Source: CAYZYO01 sp964482585 (lineage in GTDB: Bacteria > Bacillota > Syntrophomonadia > Syntrophomonadales > Syntrophomonadaceae). From it: 7,433 nt of DNA. The notes below the pieces were generated by a model. The model saw only the letters and a list, made by a program, of their open reading frames with translations, searched no databases and was not told the DNA's origin. Position numbers and translations under genes: made by a program. Positions 5,605 to 7,433 of the stretch are shown one piece after another; the first letter of the stretch is position 1, and the number at the start of each line of letters is the position of its first letter. The stretch lies in NCBI GenBank assembly GCA_964482585.1, contig CAYZYO010000105.1:1-7433 (forward strand), written 5' to 3'.

Positions 5605-6063
5605 TTACCAGTTTGCAGGAGGTTCTTCTGATACTCGAACTCGACCTGCCACTGGATTTACAATAATATACCTTTTTACCTTGGCCCTGTTTTGAATGGT
5701 TACTGTACCACCCCCACTGGGCGCACCCGAAGGGGTGAAAATGCAGGATGGTTTCCCTGCATAACTGGTGGTAAAGGTTGTGGTCCCGACATAATTAATT
5801 CCGGGATTAAGCCAGTAAGTTGAATCATATTTATACCTGGTGCTCTCGGTGTAGAACATTACCGCTTTATTATCGCTGCTGTATACTGCTTCCTGTCTGG
5901 CCAATCGTAATACAGCTGCTATTTGCTGAGCATCAGTATTTAGTTTAGTATTCTCATGGACCCGCTTTAAACTTGGTACTGCTAAGATCAATAGTAGAGA
6001 AAGTAGAGCCAATACGATTGATAATTCTACCAGGGTAAATCCTCTGCTATTTTTGCAGTTTAT
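5605..6063 (-). CDS. GspH/FimT-type pseudopilin, start codon uncertain (possibly ATA)
   Basis: A minor pseudopilin of type II secretion or type IV pili. The frame contains a complete prepilin signal, SRG-FTLVELSIVLALL: a short basic leader, Gly before the cut, and Glu at mature position 5, followed by a hydrophobic helix and LARQEAV, typical of GspH. The C-terminus (GGGTVTIQNRAKVKRYIIV...GRVRV) also fits GspH. The only canonical start in frame is TTG at 6012, which lies inside the helix and would remove the signal. Upstream the frame is open only to a TGA at about 6081-6079. ATA at 6063 would give an 8-residue leader (MNCKNSRG) and 152 residues, a normal length, and is my working choice. Alternatives are a +1 frameshift from the overlapping aroE end or a sequencing error in the five-A run at 6050-6054. 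It overlaps aroE by 17 bases. Confidence 0.8.
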   Translation of the reverse strand: MNCKNSRGFTLVELSIVLALLSLLLILAVPSLKRVHENTKLNTDAQQIAAVLRLARQEAVYSSDNKAVMFYTESTRYKYDSTYWLNPGINYVGTTTFTTSYAGKPSCIFTPSGAPSGGGTVTIQNRAKVKRYIIVNPVAGRVRVSEEPPANW

Positions 6064-6901
6064 GGCACACCACTTCTTTCATATAATCAACCGGGGGTTC
6101 TATTCCCAATAATATCTGTAGGGTTAAGGCTCCCTGATATACCAGCATTGATAGGCCATTTATGGTTTTTAATCCCTTTTCTTCTCCCATTAATAAGAAT
6201 CTGGTTTTCAGGGGATTATAAATCACATCACATATGACTGTTTCATCAAGTGTTTCTAATGATGAAACCGGGGATTGTTCCACATCAGGATACATCCCTA
6301 CAGGAGAACAATTAATAATAATATTAGCATTCCTGCTTAATAATATAAATTCTTCTTCATTCATAAACCAGGCATTAGTACTTATCGCAGCAGCTGCTGC
6401 AATAAAATCTGCCAGGTTTAAAGCAGTTTCATAATTTATATCCAGAAAGTCAATATGTTCAACACCTCTGTAGGCTAATTCATAAGCAATCGAACGTGCT
6501 GCTCCACCTGCTCCAATTAATAATACCCGCCCTTTTATTTCAACATTGGCCTCTTCAAGGGCGCCTATAAAGCCCCTGCCATCAGTATTATATCCTACCA
6601 GCTGTCCATTTTCATTTTTTATGAGATTTACTGCTCCACATGTTCTGACCTCATCCGATATTACATCCAAATATTTTATTACTTCTTCCTTAAACGGAAT
6701 AGTAACATTTACCCCTCTAATATTAAGTTTCTTCAGAGCTTTAACTGCATCCCCCAGATCACCGGGGTTTATTTTAAAGGGCAGGTAGATACAGTTAATG
6801 CCCATTTTCTGCAGTGTCATGTTATGCATAAGTGGTGAAAGACTATGCTCTACCGGGTTGCCAAATAAACCAAGAAAGACTGTTTCTGCATCAATAAACA
6901 T
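6047..6901 (-). CDS. aroE: Shikimate dehydrogenase
   Basis: This enzyme reduces 3-dehydroshikimate to shikimate with NADPH. The 284-residue sequence starts with the substrate-binding motif GNPVEHSLSPLMHN (Ser20, Ser22). It continues with NVTIPFK carrying the catalytic Lys71, AVN (Asn92) and NTDG (Asp107), the second catalytic residue. The nucleotide-binding loop is GAGGAAR at 130-136. NCSPVGMYP near 197-205 and YQGA with Gln256 complete the family pattern. An alanine run (AAAAA) near 168-172 looks like a harmless local expansion. AGGGG lies 8 bases before the ATG. The 133-base gap upstream of it is AT-rich and might hold a promoter, but I see no convincing boxes. The end overlaps the pseudopilin gene. 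Confidence 0.97.
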   Translation of the reverse strand: MFIDAETVFLGLFGNPVEHSLSPLMHNMTLQKMGINCIYLPFKINPGDLGDAVKALKKLNIRGVNVTIPFKEEVIKYLDVISDEVRTCGAVNLIKNENGQLVGYNTDGRGFIGALEEANVEIKGRVLLIGAGGAARSIAYELAYRGVEHIDFLDINYETALNLADFIAAAAAISTNAWFMNEEEFILLSRNANIIINCSPVGMYPDVEQSPVSSLETLDETVICDVIYNPLKTRFLLMGEEKGLKTINGLSMLVYQGALTLQILLGIEPPVDYMKEVVCHKLQK

Positions 6902-7034
6902 AATAATAACCCCTAATCAAGTATTTTTAAGAAATATCCCTTTGGGTAAAAAAACAAACCGGGTTTTTTATTCGAAATATAATGTGTACTGTTGTTTTAA
7001 ACCTGAAGGATTTTGCGTAAATCGCAGATAGCTT

Positions 7035-7433
7035 TTATCCCTGATTCCCTCCTGAAATTATGAGCCGTTTCTTTAATCTGCGCCGCACAAAATATTCAAA
7101 TGTACGGGAAACCTTGGTTCCTAGAAATTCCTTTTTATTTAATGGTCTTACTAATATAGTGAATAATCCTGCCCTGTTTCCTCCCAGTATATCAGTAAAT
7201 ATCTGATCCCCGATAACTGCTGTCTCCTCCGGTTTGACTCCCATGAGAGATATTGCCCGATAAAATGCTCCCCGGCGGGGCTTTTGAGCCCGGTGAATAT
7301 AAGGTATTTTAAGGCTCTTAGATACAGATAAGATTCTTTTTTCCCCATTGTTAGAAAGGATGCAGGCTTTAAAGTTTTCCTGTTTTATAAATTCAAACCA
7401 CTCAAACGTTTCTCTACTAATGAGATTGCTATT
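7035..7433 (-). CDS. yqeG: YqeG-type HAD phosphatase (5' end missing)
   Basis: The frame is open from the window edge to TAA at 7035, 132 residues; the N-terminus with the expected DxD nucleophile motif lies outside. Visible HAD motifs are ILSNN (motif II), a lysine in RAQKPRRGAF (motif III) and VIGDQIFTDILGGN (motif IV, Asp and Asp for metal binding). The tail RTFEYFVRRRLKK is basic, as in YqeG proteins. These are small phosphatases of the IIIA subfamily with poorly defined substrates. In Bacillus, yqeG lies close to the shikimate dehydrogenase gene, and the same neighbourhood is seen here, 133 bases upstream of aroE. An ATG at 7244 in frame is internal and not the start. The family call is strong; the exact orthology is inferred. 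Confidence 0.88.
   Translation of the reverse strand, partial: NSNLISRETFEWFEFIKQENFKACILSNNGEKRILSVSKSLKIPYIHRAQKPRRGAFYRAISLMGVKPEETAVIGDQIFTDILGGNRAGLFTILVRPLNKKEFLGTKVSRTFEYFVRRRLKKRLIISGGNQG

Noticed and set aside
5172..5666. 164-codon plus-strand frame opposite the UPF0316 gene
   Set aside because: It is the antisense of a clearly recognised protein and has no ribosome binding site or family features.
6940..6975. Terminator between the HAD gene and aroE (AAACC/GGTTT next to a T run)
   Set aside because: The two halves are separated by a single base, so no stable hairpin loop can form.

Overview
The window looks like a chromosome segment of a moderately AT-rich, Gram-positive-type anaerobe, most likely a member of the Bacillota/Clostridia. 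The main reasons are the AGGAGG-type ribosome binding sites, the SipW-class signal peptidase paired with a TasA/camelysin-like secreted protein, and a YqeG-type HAD phosphatase beside aroE, an arrangement known from Bacillus. This assignment is inference. Every gene seen is on the minus strand, so the text below runs from high to low coordinates.

Right half (7433 to 3383): a compact operon-like block. A 5'-truncated YqeG-type HAD phosphatase is followed after 133 bases by aroE (shikimate dehydrogenase), a GspH/FimT-type pseudopilin, a UPF0316 membrane protein, aroC (chorismate synthase) and aroK (shikimate kinase). Junctions from aroE onward are overlaps or gaps of 14 bases or less, which suggests co-transcription and translational coupling. 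AroE, AroK and AroC catalyse three of the four steps from 3-dehydroshikimate to chorismate; the EPSP synthase step (aroA) is not in the window. The pseudopilin is an odd guest, and its prepilin motif lies upstream of every canonical start codon.

Middle (3382 to 1401): nearly 2 kb with no credible gene, built from repeats. It holds three REP-like doublets (two almost identical, one diverged with compensating changes). Two of them carry the same 88-90 bp tail. Between them lies a tandem array of 165-167 bp units, interrupted by a 100-N assembly gap. Each unit with its core intact holds two interleaved inverted repeats that could form an H-type pseudoknot. A promoter-like sequence reads into the array on the minus strand. 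Smaller dispersed repeats occur on both sides.

Left end (1400 to 1): sipW-type signal peptidase followed by its probable substrate, a TasA/camelysin-like exported protein whose C-terminus runs off the window. Such pairs export surface or fibre-forming matrix proteins. A short reading frame with a strong ribosome binding site lies between them.

The most unusual material is the repeat region (pseudoknot-capable array plus REP-like doublets) and the non-canonical start of the pseudopilin. No mobile-element protein, CRISPR array, rRNA or tRNA was recognised.
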